Origin: Lampris incognitus
Taxonomy: Eukaryota; Chordata; Actinopteri; Lampriformes; Lampridae
Assembly: GCF_029633865.1 (NCBI RefSeq)
Contig: NC_079219.1
Location: forward strand, 52,723,121 to 52,787,120
Direction: 5' to 3'
Length of the DNA stretch: 64,000 nucleotides
This document shows, piece after piece, positions 44,801 to 54,500 of this stretch. The notes below the pieces were generated by a model. It saw nothing but the letters and a program-made list of their open reading frames with translations. It ran no database searches and was not told the DNA's origin. The position numbers and the translations under genes were made by a program. Numbering within the stretch: the first letter of the stretch is position 1; the number at the start of each line of letters is the position of its first letter.

Positions 44801-47800
44801 ATATGTCTTCACTGTCTTGACTGCCTAGCACACCTTCTTCTCTCTTACAGGTATAACCTACCTGTGATTATCATTGTGGTCAATAACAACGGTATATACA
44901 GTGGCGTGGACACCGAGACTTGGAAAGAGATGGCAAAGACTGGAGATTTAACCTCTATGTGAGTCATGTGATATAATGTGGCTGTGGGAGCCCTTAAAAT
45001 AACAGCGCAAAGAGCTGTCATGGGATTTCTTCAGAATGACTCTGTGGGGTAAAAGGTGTGTTGTCTTTGCGTGTCGCTCCACAGAGCGCCGCCGGTGACC
45101 CTGCTCCCTGAAGCACGCTACGATGAGGTCATGAGGGCGTTTGGTGGACAGGGCTTCCTGGTGAGGACGGTGGAGGAGTTGCGCCGCGCTCTGGAAACCA
45201 GCCTGAGTGACTGGGAGAGGCCCAGTCTCCTCAACGTACTGATTGACCCTGCCTCGGACAGGAAGCAACAGGTACCTGCCGCCCACCGGGGATAACTACT
45301 AGTACAGAGTCTGTTCATCCCCACAGTACGTTAATTAGGGTTGAGTCAAGTTTATTTGTGTAGCCCAAAATCAAATTAGTCCCACATTCGTTCCAAAAAA
45401 TGTGGTTTTCCCACATGTCCTGGAAAACCTGGAAATTAATCGACTAGTTTTCCAGCCATGGAAAACACCTGGAAAATGGTTAAATAAATCAAAATGGCGG
45501 TACGGTAGCCCAGCCGTTAGCGCTGTCGCCTCACAGCAGGAAGGTCCTGGGTTCGAACCCCAGCATTGTCCAACCTTGGGGGTCATCCCGGGCCGCCCCG
45601 GGTCCTTTCTGTGTGGAGTTTGCATGTTCTCTCCGTGTCTGTGGTGGGTTTTCTCCGGGTGCTCTGGTTTCCCCCACCATCAAAAATACATGCATGTTAG
45701 GGTTAATACTCCTGTCTGTGCCCCTGTCCGAGGCATGGCAAGACGAGCTGGAGTTGGTCCCCGGGGTGCTGCACGGCAGCTGCCCACTGCTCCTTGCTAC
45801 ACAGCTAGGATGGGTTAAATGCTGAGAAAGAATTTCCCCACAGGGATTAATAAAAGTAGTATAAAAAAAAAGATGTCCTGGAACTATTATTGAGGTCATG
45901 GAAAATTGTAGTTGTGTTATAAAGGCATATATTCACCCACTGAGATTGCGTATTCAACCCAGAGATGTGACATCAGTGTTTCAGTCTTTATTTATTTATT
46001 TATTTATCTAAAACCTGTGCTGTCAGCAGGCTTGGCATACAACACGGGGATTTTGCATGCCAGTGTGTCCTAGACAGAGTCAATCTGCTACTGCAGTTCA
46101 GGTTCTCCGCTTGCAAAGGCAATCTTTATTAATGATCAAGAACCGCTTACAATAGCACCGTCCTTTAGATCAGTGTTTCCTAACCCAGTCCTCAAGGACC
46201 CCCTATCCTGCAGATTTTCATTGTAACCCTGCATAGGTAGCCCTGCTTGTACTTATTCAACCAATCATCTCATAGCATTTAATTATGCAAGGTGTGCAAC
46301 ACCTGACATAATTCATTGCCGATTGGTTGAATAACTACAAACAGGGACCTATTCAGGGTTGCAAAGAAAGTCTGCAGGATAGGGGGTCCTTGAGGACTGG
46401 GTTGGGTTACACTGCTTTAGATGATCTGTGGGACAACAAGACCGCAGGGTTTTCTTTTACATTTATAGCCCCCACCGGTCCCCCCCTCTTCTGCATGTTT
46501 GATCAGCTAAACCAATCAGCATCACTTCTCAAAGAGGGCAACAGTCACCACAAGTGGGGGGGAACAACATGAGAAATTCACATAGTCCATTTAGAGACTG
46601 TTGTTCAAACGTCACAACACTGCCCCCGCATCAAGACCCCACATTCAACGTCTTCTTTCCCAGCTCGGCGAGAAATGTAATGTTACAAATGGAGGGGTGT
46701 GTATCAGTTTATCCATATAGAGGTTGCACTGACACTTCCACTGATAGTTAATGTTGAATAATATACTACTAGTACTACTATTACTTTCGGCTGCTCCTGT
46801 TAGGGGTCGCCACAGCGGCTCATCCGTTTCCATCTCTTCCTGTCCACTGCATCTTCCTCTGTCACACCAGCCACCTGCATGTCCTCCCTCACCACATCCA
46901 TAAACCTCCTCCTCTTTGGCCTTCCTCTTTTCCTCTTCCCTGGCAGCTCCAGATTCAGCATCCTTCTTCCCAAACACCAGTTCCAATATACCCAATATCA
47001 ATATCCCAGTATACCCAGTGTCTCTCCTCCGCACATGTCCTGGTTGTTGCACTAGCGCCTCCTCTGGTCGGTTGGGGCAGCTGTTCGCAGGGGACGGGGA
47101 ACAGGGGGAAATAGCATGATCCTCCCATGCGCTACGTTCCCCTGGTGAAACTCCTCACTGGTCACTCTGATGGCTGAGCAGAATAAACCGCTGTTCTTGC
47201 GATCCGCTCGCCATGTGGCTGGGAGGTTCGTATCCCAGACTCGCCGTAACCGGTCCTGGCCAGAGCGTCCACGGGGTAAGGCATTCATCAGGCCACCCTT
47301 ACCCGAGGGATAGTGCGTGTAGATCGGTGTAGTGTTCAGGGACTCGTCGTTCTCCAGCAACCCCTCTGGGCTGCAGGCGCCCATGCAGCCAAGCACCCGA
47401 AAGCATTCTCCCTACGTCTCCTTCGCGGCCTGAAGGTAATGCAGTCCTTGCGAGGCTTCAGTGTGTAAACTAGCAAGAGCAGCGGACACGAGTTTGAAGG
47501 AAGCTGGTGTTATGACTATCTCCTTCCTGTGGAAACGTGAGCCAGGGGAGTTATTCGACAAGCGTTCCAGCCATATGCGATTGGGTTAATTGGGTGGGAT
47601 AAGGGGAAAAACTAGAAATAAATTTATATATATAAAAAAAAGAAACTCCTCACTGTCAGGTGAAAAGAAGCAGCTGGTGATTCCACATGTATCAGAGGAG
47701 GCATGTGGTAGTCTGCAGCCCTCCCTGGCTTGGCAGAGCGGGTGAAACAGAGACCAGGACGTCTTGGAAGAGTGGGGTAATTGGCCAAGTACAATTGGAG

Positions 47801-49177
47801 AGAAAAAGGGAGAGAGAAAAAAAAGAGTCCAAGGGCCTCAATGCAGAGGCCTGAAAAAGCCCCCTGGTGGCCATGCCTCTATAGTGAGAGTGCACTTGGA
47901 GAAAGAAAGGAGGTGATCGGTGACAGAAAAGCCCACCATGATAACAGACAGTAGTGTCTATGTGATCCAGGCAGTAGATGTGTAGCGTGCACCTCTTGTA
48001 ACGCTAACTAGCACTGCTAACGGCTAATCTGCGGCTCCAGGTGCCCCACAGAGCTGTCGTGCTCCACAGACAATCCCCTGCACCTCACACCAACCTGACC
48101 TTTCTATTTCAGGCGGCCCATAATTAGAGAGGATGCTTCTCTTGTTTATGTTGGACGTAGCCATGCAACCTTAGGTGGACATGTTTGAGGGTTGTGTTGG
48201 AGATTGTTTCCTTGGCGATGTGCTTTACGGTGTGAACTTTATCCCTTCACTGGATACAGAGGAGGACTTCTGCTCAGTGGAACTCTGCCACCACTGGTGC
48301 ATCATGGGAGATTGACTTAGCGAATCTTTTGTGTTTATTTCCAGTGTTGTCAGTATCCGTCAGACTGAATGTTGAGTCTCGCGTGATGCTGAAGATAAAT
48401 CATTCCTTACGCTGATGTACATTTGTACTTTTGAAAGCAGACACAGTATAGATCTAGAGTTTATCGTGGCCACAAAAATAGGTTCCTCATGTTCTCCTCC
48501 ATTAACAAACCATAAGTGAAACGCTTACGGGTGACCCGGGGGCTTTCTATTACCTCACAGCAACATATTCCTTAGTTTGTTTTCTACTGCCCCTGTGTCC
48601 CGATGCTGTCTCAGCAGAAGCAAATAGACCTACATGTTAGCTTGAATCGGAGACTCAAAATTCCTAGGGGGCGTCTGGGTAGCGTGGCGATCTACCGTTG
48701 CCTGCCAACACAGGGATCGGCGGTTTGAATCCCCGTGTTACCTCCAGCTTGGTCGGGCATCCCTACTCACAAAATTGGCCGTGTCTGCGGGTGGGAAGCC
48801 GAATGTGGGTATGTGTCCTGGTCACTGCACTAGCGCCTCCTCTGGTTAGTCAGGGCGCCTGTTCGGGGGGGAGGGGGGATAGCGTGATCCTCCCATGCGC
48901 TACATCCCACTGGTGAAACTCCTCACGGTCAGGTGAAAAGGAACAGCTGGTGACTCCACATGTATCGGCATGTGGTAGTCTGCAGCCCTCCCCGGAGCGG
49001 CAGAGGGGGTGGAGCAGCGACCGGGACGGCTCGGAAGAGTGGGGTAATTGGCCGGATCCAATTGGGGAGAAAAAGGGAGAAAAAAATTCTTATTGTGTGT
49101 GTGTGTGTGTATTTATTTATGCCGTTGTCTGTCTGTCATTTCAGGAGTTCCCATGGCTCACCCGCTCCAACCTGTAG
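35850..49177 (+). CDS. hacl1: HACL1: 2-hydroxyacyl-CoA lyase 1 (peroxisomal alpha-oxidation)
   Basis: Exons: 35850-35900, 36062-36166, 36271-36311, 37304-37384, 37477-37549, 37639-37716, 37876-37970, 38803-38915, 39076-39211, 41272-41377, 42192-42275, 42525-42626, 43503-43657, 44142-44300, 44851-44958, 45085-45271, 49145-49177. The product is 568 aa (human 578). The enzyme cleaves 2-hydroxyacyl-CoA, such as 2-hydroxyphytanoyl-CoA, to an aldehyde and formyl-CoA using thiamine diphosphate and Mg2+. Visible hallmarks are the activating glutamate in GMRNEQA (E50), the ThDP motif GDS (444-446) ... NNNG (471-474), and the C-terminal PTS1-like tripeptide SNL (human SNM) for peroxisome import. The start is fixed by the GCCGCCATGG context; a shorter N-terminus than human accounts for most of the length difference. 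The intron after exon 13 begins with GC (CATAG|GCAAGG) instead of GT. The last exon encodes only [10 protein letters not shown] and lies 3.9 kb beyond exon 16. Confidence 0.97.
35922..35969. promoter_or_regulatory. Perfect 22-bp inverted repeat with DR1/PPRE-like arms in HACL1 intron 1
   Basis: The arms 35922-35943 and 35948-35969 are exact reverse complements around the 4-nt loop ATTC. Each arm contains GTGTCAAAGGTCA, a DR1-type arrangement whose 3' half-site AGGTCA is perfect and whose 5' half-site is 4/6, preceded by AAC. Against the general PPAR/RXR consensus AACTAGGNCAAAGGTCA it matches 13 of 16 defined positions. It starts 22 nt after the exon 1 donor. The sequence facts are direct; receptor binding is inference. 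Confidence 0.6.
36471..36852 (-). mobile_element. SINE family B, full copy (left half of inverted pair)
   Basis: The minus strand runs from GGCGGCACGGTGGCGCAGTG (tRNA-like head, with GGGTTCGAGCC as B-box) to the (GGAT)n tail. An (AC)n run lies at 36590-36609. Head-to-head with 36914-37258. Confidence 0.9.
36914..37258 (+). mobile_element. SINE family B, full copy (right half of inverted pair)
   Basis: GGCGGCACGGTGGCGCAGTG, CCTGGGTTCGAGCCCTGGGG, TGGGATAGGCTCCAGC and a (GGAT)n tail. About 61 bp separate its head from that of the reverse copy. Confidence 0.9.
38014..38385 (+). mobile_element. SINE family B-like, alternate 3' tail
   Basis: Same head as above (GGCGGCACAGTGGCGCAGTG, GGGTTCGAACC) but a different 3' half: TTAATACTCCTGTCTGTGCC ... 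AATTTCCCCACAGAGATCAA, a LINE-type tail. Closest relative is 45495-45872. Confidence 0.85.
39268..39714 (+). mobile_element. SINE family A, copy 5, with 11-bp target duplication
   Basis: Head GGGCGTTCAGGTGGCGTGGC, B-box GGTTCGAATCC. ACATAATTAAT at 39257-39267 is repeated at 39715-39725. Confidence 0.92.
40084..40110. repeat. (GT)n microsatellite
   Basis: About 13 GT units in HACL1 intron 9. Confidence 0.95.
40262..40640 (-). mobile_element. LINE 3' UTR fragment
   Basis: AATCAGAATTGTGTTTATTG GCCATGTAGG is the reverse complement of a common LINE 3' end; the rest continues as UTR-like sequence to ~40600. Related in end sequence to 54845-55060. Confidence 0.5.
40862..41200 (-). mobile_element. 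LINE ORF2 C-terminal fragment
   Basis: The minus strand encodes [44 protein letters not shown] and [20 protein letters not shown]. Same domain as the piece at 16780. It ends about 70 bp before the HACL1 exon at 41272. Confidence 0.8.
41416..41833 (-). mobile_element. SINE family A, copy 6
   Basis: The minus-strand copy begins 38 bp after the HACL1 exon 41272-41377. Its B-box (GGTTCGAATCC) and head GGCGTCCGGGTGGCGTGGCA are well preserved. Confidence 0.9.
41955..42082 (-). mobile_element. SINE family B tail fragment
   Basis: CATCCATCCATTATCTGAAC ... GCTGGAGCCTATCCCAGC ... CGGCAGGCCATCACA. Confidence 0.8.
42693..43197 (+). mobile_element. SINE family A, copy 7, carrying a 41-bp insertion
   Basis: Flanks AGCTGTACC (42684-42692) and AGCTGCACC (43198-43206) form an 8/9 target duplication. 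At 42934-42974 a piece of another retroposon 3' end (AGAATACTTTATTCATCCCC, GAGGGGAAATTG) interrupts it between two GATC copies. Confidence 0.9.
43658..44141 (+). other. hacl1: GC-AG intron of HACL1
   Basis: Exon 13 ends ...CGACATAG and the intron begins GCAAGG. The acceptor is TGCATGCAG at 44133-44141. Joining AG to G gives arginine in [10 protein letters not shown], exactly as in human HACL1, and no GT nearby preserves that frame. The extended AG|GCAAG match is typical of the minor GC-AG class. Confidence 0.9.
44434..44515 (+). mobile_element. SINE family A 3' fragment
   Basis: CGGGACGGCTCAGGAAGAGT GGGGTAATTGGCCGG ending in an A-rich tail; 5' truncated. Confidence 0.8.
45495..45872 (+). mobile_element. 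SINE family B-like, alternate 3' tail
   Basis: GGCGGTACGGTAGCCCAGCC head, GGGTTCGAACCCC B-box and the TTCCCCACAGGGATTAATAA tail. Sister of 38014-38385. Confidence 0.85.
46171..46414. mobile_element. hAT MITE, copy 2, with perfect 8-bp target duplication
   Basis: Ends CAGTGTTTCCTAACCCAGTC and GACTGGGTTGGGTTACACTG. CTTTAGAT lies directly on each side (46163-46170 and 46415-46422), the length expected for hAT. Confidence 0.93.
46770..47038 (-). mobile_element. RTE-like LINE 3' fragment, copy 2
   Basis: The minus strand encodes the same C-terminal region as the 60-kb copy ([26 protein letters not shown]-like, REDMQVAGV) with frameshifts. The 3' end has the AGTAGTACTAGTAGT-type tail. It joins a SINE directly at CATGTCC. 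Confidence 0.75.
47036..47815 (+). mobile_element. SINE family A, copy 8, split by another SINE
   Basis: Sequence from TCCTGGTTGTTGCACTAGCG to GAAACTCCTCACTG (47160) resumes at 47642 with GAAACTCCTCACTGTCAGGT. The 5' head is missing at the junction with the LINE fragment. Confidence 0.9.
47161..47641 (+). mobile_element. Third SINE type inserted in SINE A (14-bp target duplication)
   Basis: A 481-bp insert bounded by GAAACTCCTCACTG (47147-47160 and 47642-47655). Its 5' part is tRNA-like (TGGCTGAGCAG ... GGGAGGTTCGTATCCC as B-box) and it ends in TATATATAAAAAAAA. I see no other copy in this window. Confidence 0.88.
48667..49082 (+). mobile_element. SINE family A, copy 9, next to last HACL1 exon
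   Basis: Head GGGGCGTCTGGGTAGCGTGG; flanks AAATTCCTA and AAATTCTTA approximate a target duplication. It ends about 60 bp before the terminal exon at 49145, leaving a short (GT)n and a T-rich tract as the acceptor context. Confidence 0.9.
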
Positions 49178-49610
49178 ACTGCTGAGGGTTCGAAGAGGAA
49201 CACCTGCAAACTGAGAGTGACGGAAGAGTCGTGGCTCCCCTCATCTAATCCAGCACCAGAGACTGTCGAACGCCTCTTGTTTCTTGTAATTGTAATTATA
49301 AATAATTGTAATTATAAATAACTCTAATTATAAAATGTTTTATTTGTGTTACCTGCACAGTAGTACTAAATGACATTTCCTACATGATTAATGCCACAAT
49401 TGAAAGATTTGACATGTAACACTTGGCTATTTTTGCTGTATTTTCTATCAGGTTCACCATTCAGCGGCACATTTAATCGGAAGGGTCGTTAACTTGTCTT
49501 ATGAACGCCAACACTCTTAACACACGTTCAGTACAGGATGTCCAAACAGTGTAGAGATATAATTTTATGATCAGTTTGCGGTTGAATAAACTCCACTTGT
49601 GAGTGCTCCA
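49178..49610 (+). other. hacl1: HACL1 3' UTR
   Basis: This is A/T-rich sequence after the stop, with AATAAA at 49585-49590 followed by a GT-rich stretch (CTTGTGAGTGCTCC), a plausible cleavage region near 49.6 kb. A SINE begins just downstream at 49634. Confidence 0.6.
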
Positions 49611-49633
49611 GTCCTATTAATATTACAAAGATT

Positions 49634-50055
49634 CGGGCGTCCGGGTGGTGTGGCGGTCTATTCCGTTGACTACCAACACGGGGATCGCCGGTTCGAATCC
49701 CCGTGTTACATCCGGCTTGGTCGGGTGTCCCTACAGACACAATTGGCTGTGTCTGCGGGTGGGAAGCCGGATGTGGGTCTGTGTCCTGGTCGCTGCACTA
49801 GCGCCTCTTCTGGTCAGTCGGGGGACTGGGGGGAATAGCGTGATCCTCCCACGCGCTACGTCCCCCTGGTGAAACTCCTCACTGTCAGGTGAAAAGAACT
49901 GGCTGGCGACTCCACATGTATGGGAGGAGGCATGTGGTAGTCTGCAGCCCTCCCCGGATCAGCAGAGGGGGTGGATGGAGCAGCGACCGGGACGGCTCGG
50001 AAGAATGGGGTAATTGGCCGGATACAATTGGGGGAAAAGGGGGGGGGTATGTATA
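49634..50055 (+). mobile_element. SINE family A, copy 10, in the intergenic region
   Basis: CGGGCGTCCGGGTGGTGTGG head. TATTACAAAGATT (49621-49633) matches TATTATAAAGATT (50056-50068) at 12 of 13 positions. Confidence 0.9.
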
Positions 50056-50387
50056 TATTATAAAGATTAGTTATTTACGGACCAGTCATCACTTTGTGAA
50101 AAAACAAAAACTAGATTGAAATTCTAATGGCGGTTGTGTTCCTTTATGCTAAAGCATCGTAGCATCTTGAAGAACTTCAACTGCACCCTTGGAATATGTG
50201 TAAAACGGCCATGTTACTGGATCATAAATTCATTTGTGGAATAATGAACTTTGTTACTCTATTTTTACAATAATACAAATGTATAATATATTCTGCCTGA
50301 TGGTTTACTTATTTTACTTTAGGTTATGGCTTTTTTTTTTGATCAGATGGGTCTAAATGAGTTGCATGGATTCCACATTACTAAGAA

Positions 50388-50505
50388 GGACTGGCGGCCT
50401 GTCCAGGGTGTCTCCCCTCCTGCCGCCCAGTGGCTGCTGGGATAGGCTCCAGCACCCCCGCGACCCGCATTCGGATCAGCGGCTTGGCTCATGGATGGAC
50501 GGATT
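50388..50505 (+). mobile_element. SINE family B tail fragment
   Basis: GGCGGCCTGTCCAGGGTGTC ... GCTGGGATAGGCTCCAGC ... CTCATGGATGGACGG. Confidence 0.8.
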
Positions 50506-51339
50506 CCAGATGAAAGCCTCGGCTGACGAGCCACGTGGGGGGGGGGGATGCTGCAAGCAGGCAGATGCTCAGTTTCACCTCTCGCATGCAAATTCGCCTC
50601 CGGATCCAGATCCACGACCCAACAAGTGAACGTCTAAAATACAGTCCCGAGCTCCAGGAGACACTTTCACTGAACGTCAAATGAAACGGAGGTTGTTCTT
50701 GCAGAGAGACGGTTCGTATTGACGAGTCAGTCCCCCGGTCACGTGGCGTCCGCAGGGGAAGAGGAGCCTGCAGGCTTCGTTCTGCGTCTCCAGGCGCTGA
50801 CGGAGCTTCTGGGAGCGTCTGTCATCTCCATCCGCGGATCGGGGCGGGGGGGGGGGCGGGTTTAAAGGGTCTCGCCGCAGGAGACGGACAGTGAACCCAA
50901 CAGCCTTCGGTGCTCCCGTGTGGTGGAGGACGAAGGACTGTTTAACCTCTGTGTGACGTAACTTTCCCTCGGCCACTCCAGCGGTATCACCGCCAGCCAG
51001 CCCGTGTTGAACCTTCACAGGTGTCCAGCATATTTCCACGTGTGGTAAAACTGCGCGATGTTTGGCTGCAGCGGTGGGCGGATTTGGACGGGCGCGCTCC
51101 CGTGCGCGCGCCCGTCCGAAACTTGTCCATTAAAACTCATCGTGTTTTTTTTTTCTTGCACCCTCGTTACGCTTGATGGCGAACGGGACAGGAGTGGAAA
51201 CAAAGCCCCCCCCCCCCCAGCAGAAGCGTCCGGGCGCTAATATTGGCACCGAGAGCAGCTGGCAGGCGGACTCCAGTTATTTTAGCGCACACCGATGCAG
51301 AGGAAAGATTTAATGGGCATTGGCTGGCATGCCCCCCCC

Positions 51340-51504
51340 TCCTTCTAGAGGAGGCGTAGGGGGGGAGGGGAGGGGAAGGGGGGAGCCGAGGAAGAAGACG
51401 ACAGACAAGACTCAGAGAGAGAGAGGGAGAGAGAGAGAGAGAGAGAGAGAGGTGTCCTGCTGTGGTTGGGAAACAGAAAGTGAGGCCACTGTACGTTGAG
51501 CAGC
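51340..51504 (+). promoter_or_regulatory. colq: COLQ proximal promoter / 5' UTR with (GA)n tract
   Basis: A G-rich block (51357-51390) and an interrupted (GA)n run (51413-51452) lie 50-150 nt upstream of the COLQ start codon. GA-rich tracts are common in vertebrate core promoters. No TATA box is seen. Whether this is promoter or 5' UTR cannot be decided from sequence. Confidence 0.45.
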
Positions 51505-54500
51505 ATGGTGTTCCTAACGCTTGGATTGTATATTCCTCTGTTGTTTTCTTATGTCCTGGCTCAGTCTTCCCTATTTGACAACATTCTTTCGTTGCCCGCA
51601 GGTAAGGCTGGAGTTGTTTTGCGCGTGCGTGCGTGCATGCGTGCATTGCGCGCGCGCGTGTGTTTACATTCAGCGTATCAAACATGTCGGGGTGCGTTCG
51701 GGGTGCGACAGTCAGTTGCAGTGCACGGCTAAATTTTGATCAATCACCCGTCTGTTGACCTTTCCAAATTTCACTTGTTTTTATGTTCCTGCGGCTCACA
51801 TGTTGGACGAGGAGGCCTCTATAAATAGCGAGGCCATCTACAGTTCCTCGGCGAGGAGCATGTGGTCCCGTATAACTGTACCCGACCCTCGGAACTCTCC
51901 TGGACCGGTGACACGATTTTGATTAGTCTGCACCTGTTACTCGTTACCTTGGTCCCTCCATCTTCGTGTGGGGTTGTTTTTTGTGTGTGTGCAAATGTCT
52001 CTTCCGTTAACTGTGTGCAGGGGATGGCAAAACACGGGGGTCTGTATTTGCAAAGTCTCAGTGTTTCACCCACCCGTTCCATGGGAATAACCTCAGACTG
52101 GGTTGTAGCACCTGTTATGTCAAATCCTGTCTCCCTTGTAGAATACGAAGCCCTCGCCTTGTATTCGGTTAAAGCGAGCCTTGGTTATTACAGTTCTACA
52201 TGACGTGAGGAAATGGAAAAATAGCGACGTGATGATTGTTTAATTGATTTGTTTACAGTTTTTTTTCCACAACCTAAGCAACACAAGCAGCTGTGGCTCC
52301 CCCGCATCTTCTTAAATGGACACGGAGAGCAAAAGTTAACGTTTATGGAGCAAAAAATCCGTTTATTCTTCTGTGCAAAGGCTCCATCGCTGGGGTTTAA
52401 GATGCGGGGACCATATTGTCGCGATGGACCTGCGACGATGTGCACTTCCACGCGTCAGCACACTTCACGCAGTCGGGGATACATATTCTGCAGGGGATAC
52501 GACATTTAGCGCAATACCCCGCATGCACAATGAGGCAGGTCCCTTAGTTAAAGACGTTTGTGAGGAGCAAGTCAGCCCACAAGTTCGCATCCTCCCCGCC
52601 TGTCCGGGTCCTCCCCTGACTCTTACTCTGAAGTGAATAATAATTATCTCGTTATTCTTTCATCTGCTCTCGTGACGCACGTGTTCTTCCTGTGTGCTCG
52701 CCTTGCAGCTCTCCGATCCCCGGGGCAGCGGAGGTTCACCCCCTGCTGTCTGCTGAACCCCCCGCCGCCCCCGCTGTTTCCTCCGCCACCTTCACTTTGG
52801 CGCCGCCACGCACACGTGAGTCAAAAGTCATGTGACCCGTCCTTGCGCCGTATGTGGCGCTGACGTGTGTTTGGGTCACATGACCCGGCTGCTGCATGTG
52901 CCGGAAAGAACGAAATTGCAACGCTAATATTTTTTTTCTCCAGCGTCGCTTACGACTCGAGTCGTCATGCAGTCTGTACTGTGTCTTTGTAATGGAAGAA
53001 GTGTGAGGGGTCTAATCCAGTTTCGTTGTTTTTCTCTTTTTAAAAGAGCTCCCTAATTACAAAAAATACACATACAGGAATCCACATAACAGCCATGTAC
53101 ATACTACAACCTCCAAGAGGAAACAGAAACTCACAATGAACAAAACAGATTCCCCATTTAAAATATAACAATGTTCTATACAATGAAAAAATACATGAGT
53201 GTGGGGGGGGGCCTTAGGGGCCCTGTAATGGCCTGGCGGCCTGTCCAGGGTGTCCCCCCCCCCCACCTGCCGCCCAGTGGCTGCTGGGATAGGCTCCAGC
53301 ATCCCCGCCACCCTGAGAGCAGGATAAGCGGTTGGGATAATGGATGGATGAATAGAAAATAGTAAAATTAAATAAAAAGAAAAAAGAGAGGAAAACAGTT
53401 GCATTAAATTTGAAAATAAATAAAAGAAGAAAGAAGCATTAAGTCACCGAATTGTCACGAGGATCCTTTAAAAATGCTGTCGTAGTAGGTTTAACAATTC
53501 AGTTTCTCTCAGTCGGTGTTTTGGTTCTGATGCAAATGACGTCACCGGATACTCGTTTACATACAGCCAATCAGATCAAATCATCGTCGAAATTCCACCC
53601 ACCCTTACCGCCAACCCTTGCTTGTAACTGTCACTCAAACGTCAGCTCATGAATATTAACAAGGACTAGACCGCCCCCTCACAGTTTTTGAGACAATTTA
53701 GTACAATTATTTATGACATTATAAATTTTGAATGATAAATTATAAAATTTAGTTACAGTTAGCTACAGGAATAAAAAAACGATATAGGTAAATGGTCAAG
53801 GTTTTTAGACATGAAAAGTTAATTCTGATTACTGCTCTCAGTCCGACTTTAATTGTTGGGGTCCATATGTCTGCCGAGTGTTTTGTGATGATAAGAGGCG
53901 GGAAGTCAAGAGTGCTCTCTGATATCAGCTGTCGCCTCAAGTGGGCCGTTGCCCCGTGATAAGAAAGCCAACAAGTGTCGTCGTGTTGTCATTTCCTAAA
54001 GAACACGAGGCTTCCTCGCTACCATGTCTCTCAATGCTGCAACACGAAAGCAGTTTGGAGAAAAGCTAAAATGTTTCCTTAATTATTTGTTCACACAGAA
54101 TGAAGACAACTCATCCAATCATGGCCACAGACAGGAGACAGATAATGAGGAGGAAGGTCACGGCTGTGTCCCAGGTCCCCCGGGGCCCGTTGGTCCCCCT
54201 GGACCTCAGGTAGGAAGCAAAACCTTAATGGCCCCGTGCTGACCTCTCAATCACAACCTTTACTGCTAATTTCCAGTGTAAATTAACGAGTGCTGGTTAT
54301 TAGTACGGCTGGCAACACTTGGTTTGTGTGTTTACTACATGCAGATGTTTTGGACCGCGGCGTGGTCTGCAGGTGTCTGCACTCGAGTCCTCAACAACAC
54401 ATTTCCCTCCAGCTCCATCTTTATTTTTTACAACTGGAGATGCACCGAGTTCTTGCATGAGCGGGGGAATGGGGATTTCTCTGACCCCCTTTGCAACACA

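Larger units (their letters stand above)
49611..51300. other. HACL1-COLQ intergenic region
   Basis: This contains a SINE (49634-50055), a truncated SINE-B tail (50388-50505), and then G+C/CpG-rich DNA from about 50.5 kb. A 12-bp perfect inverted repeat (51086-51097 / 51106-51117, GGACGGGCGCGC) occurs in the CpG-rich part. I see no gene. Confidence 0.6.

Noticed and set aside
50357-51685. Open frames between HACL1 and COLQ
   Set aside because: SINE tail, CpG-rich promoter DNA and GA/CT repeat readings; none resembles a protein family.
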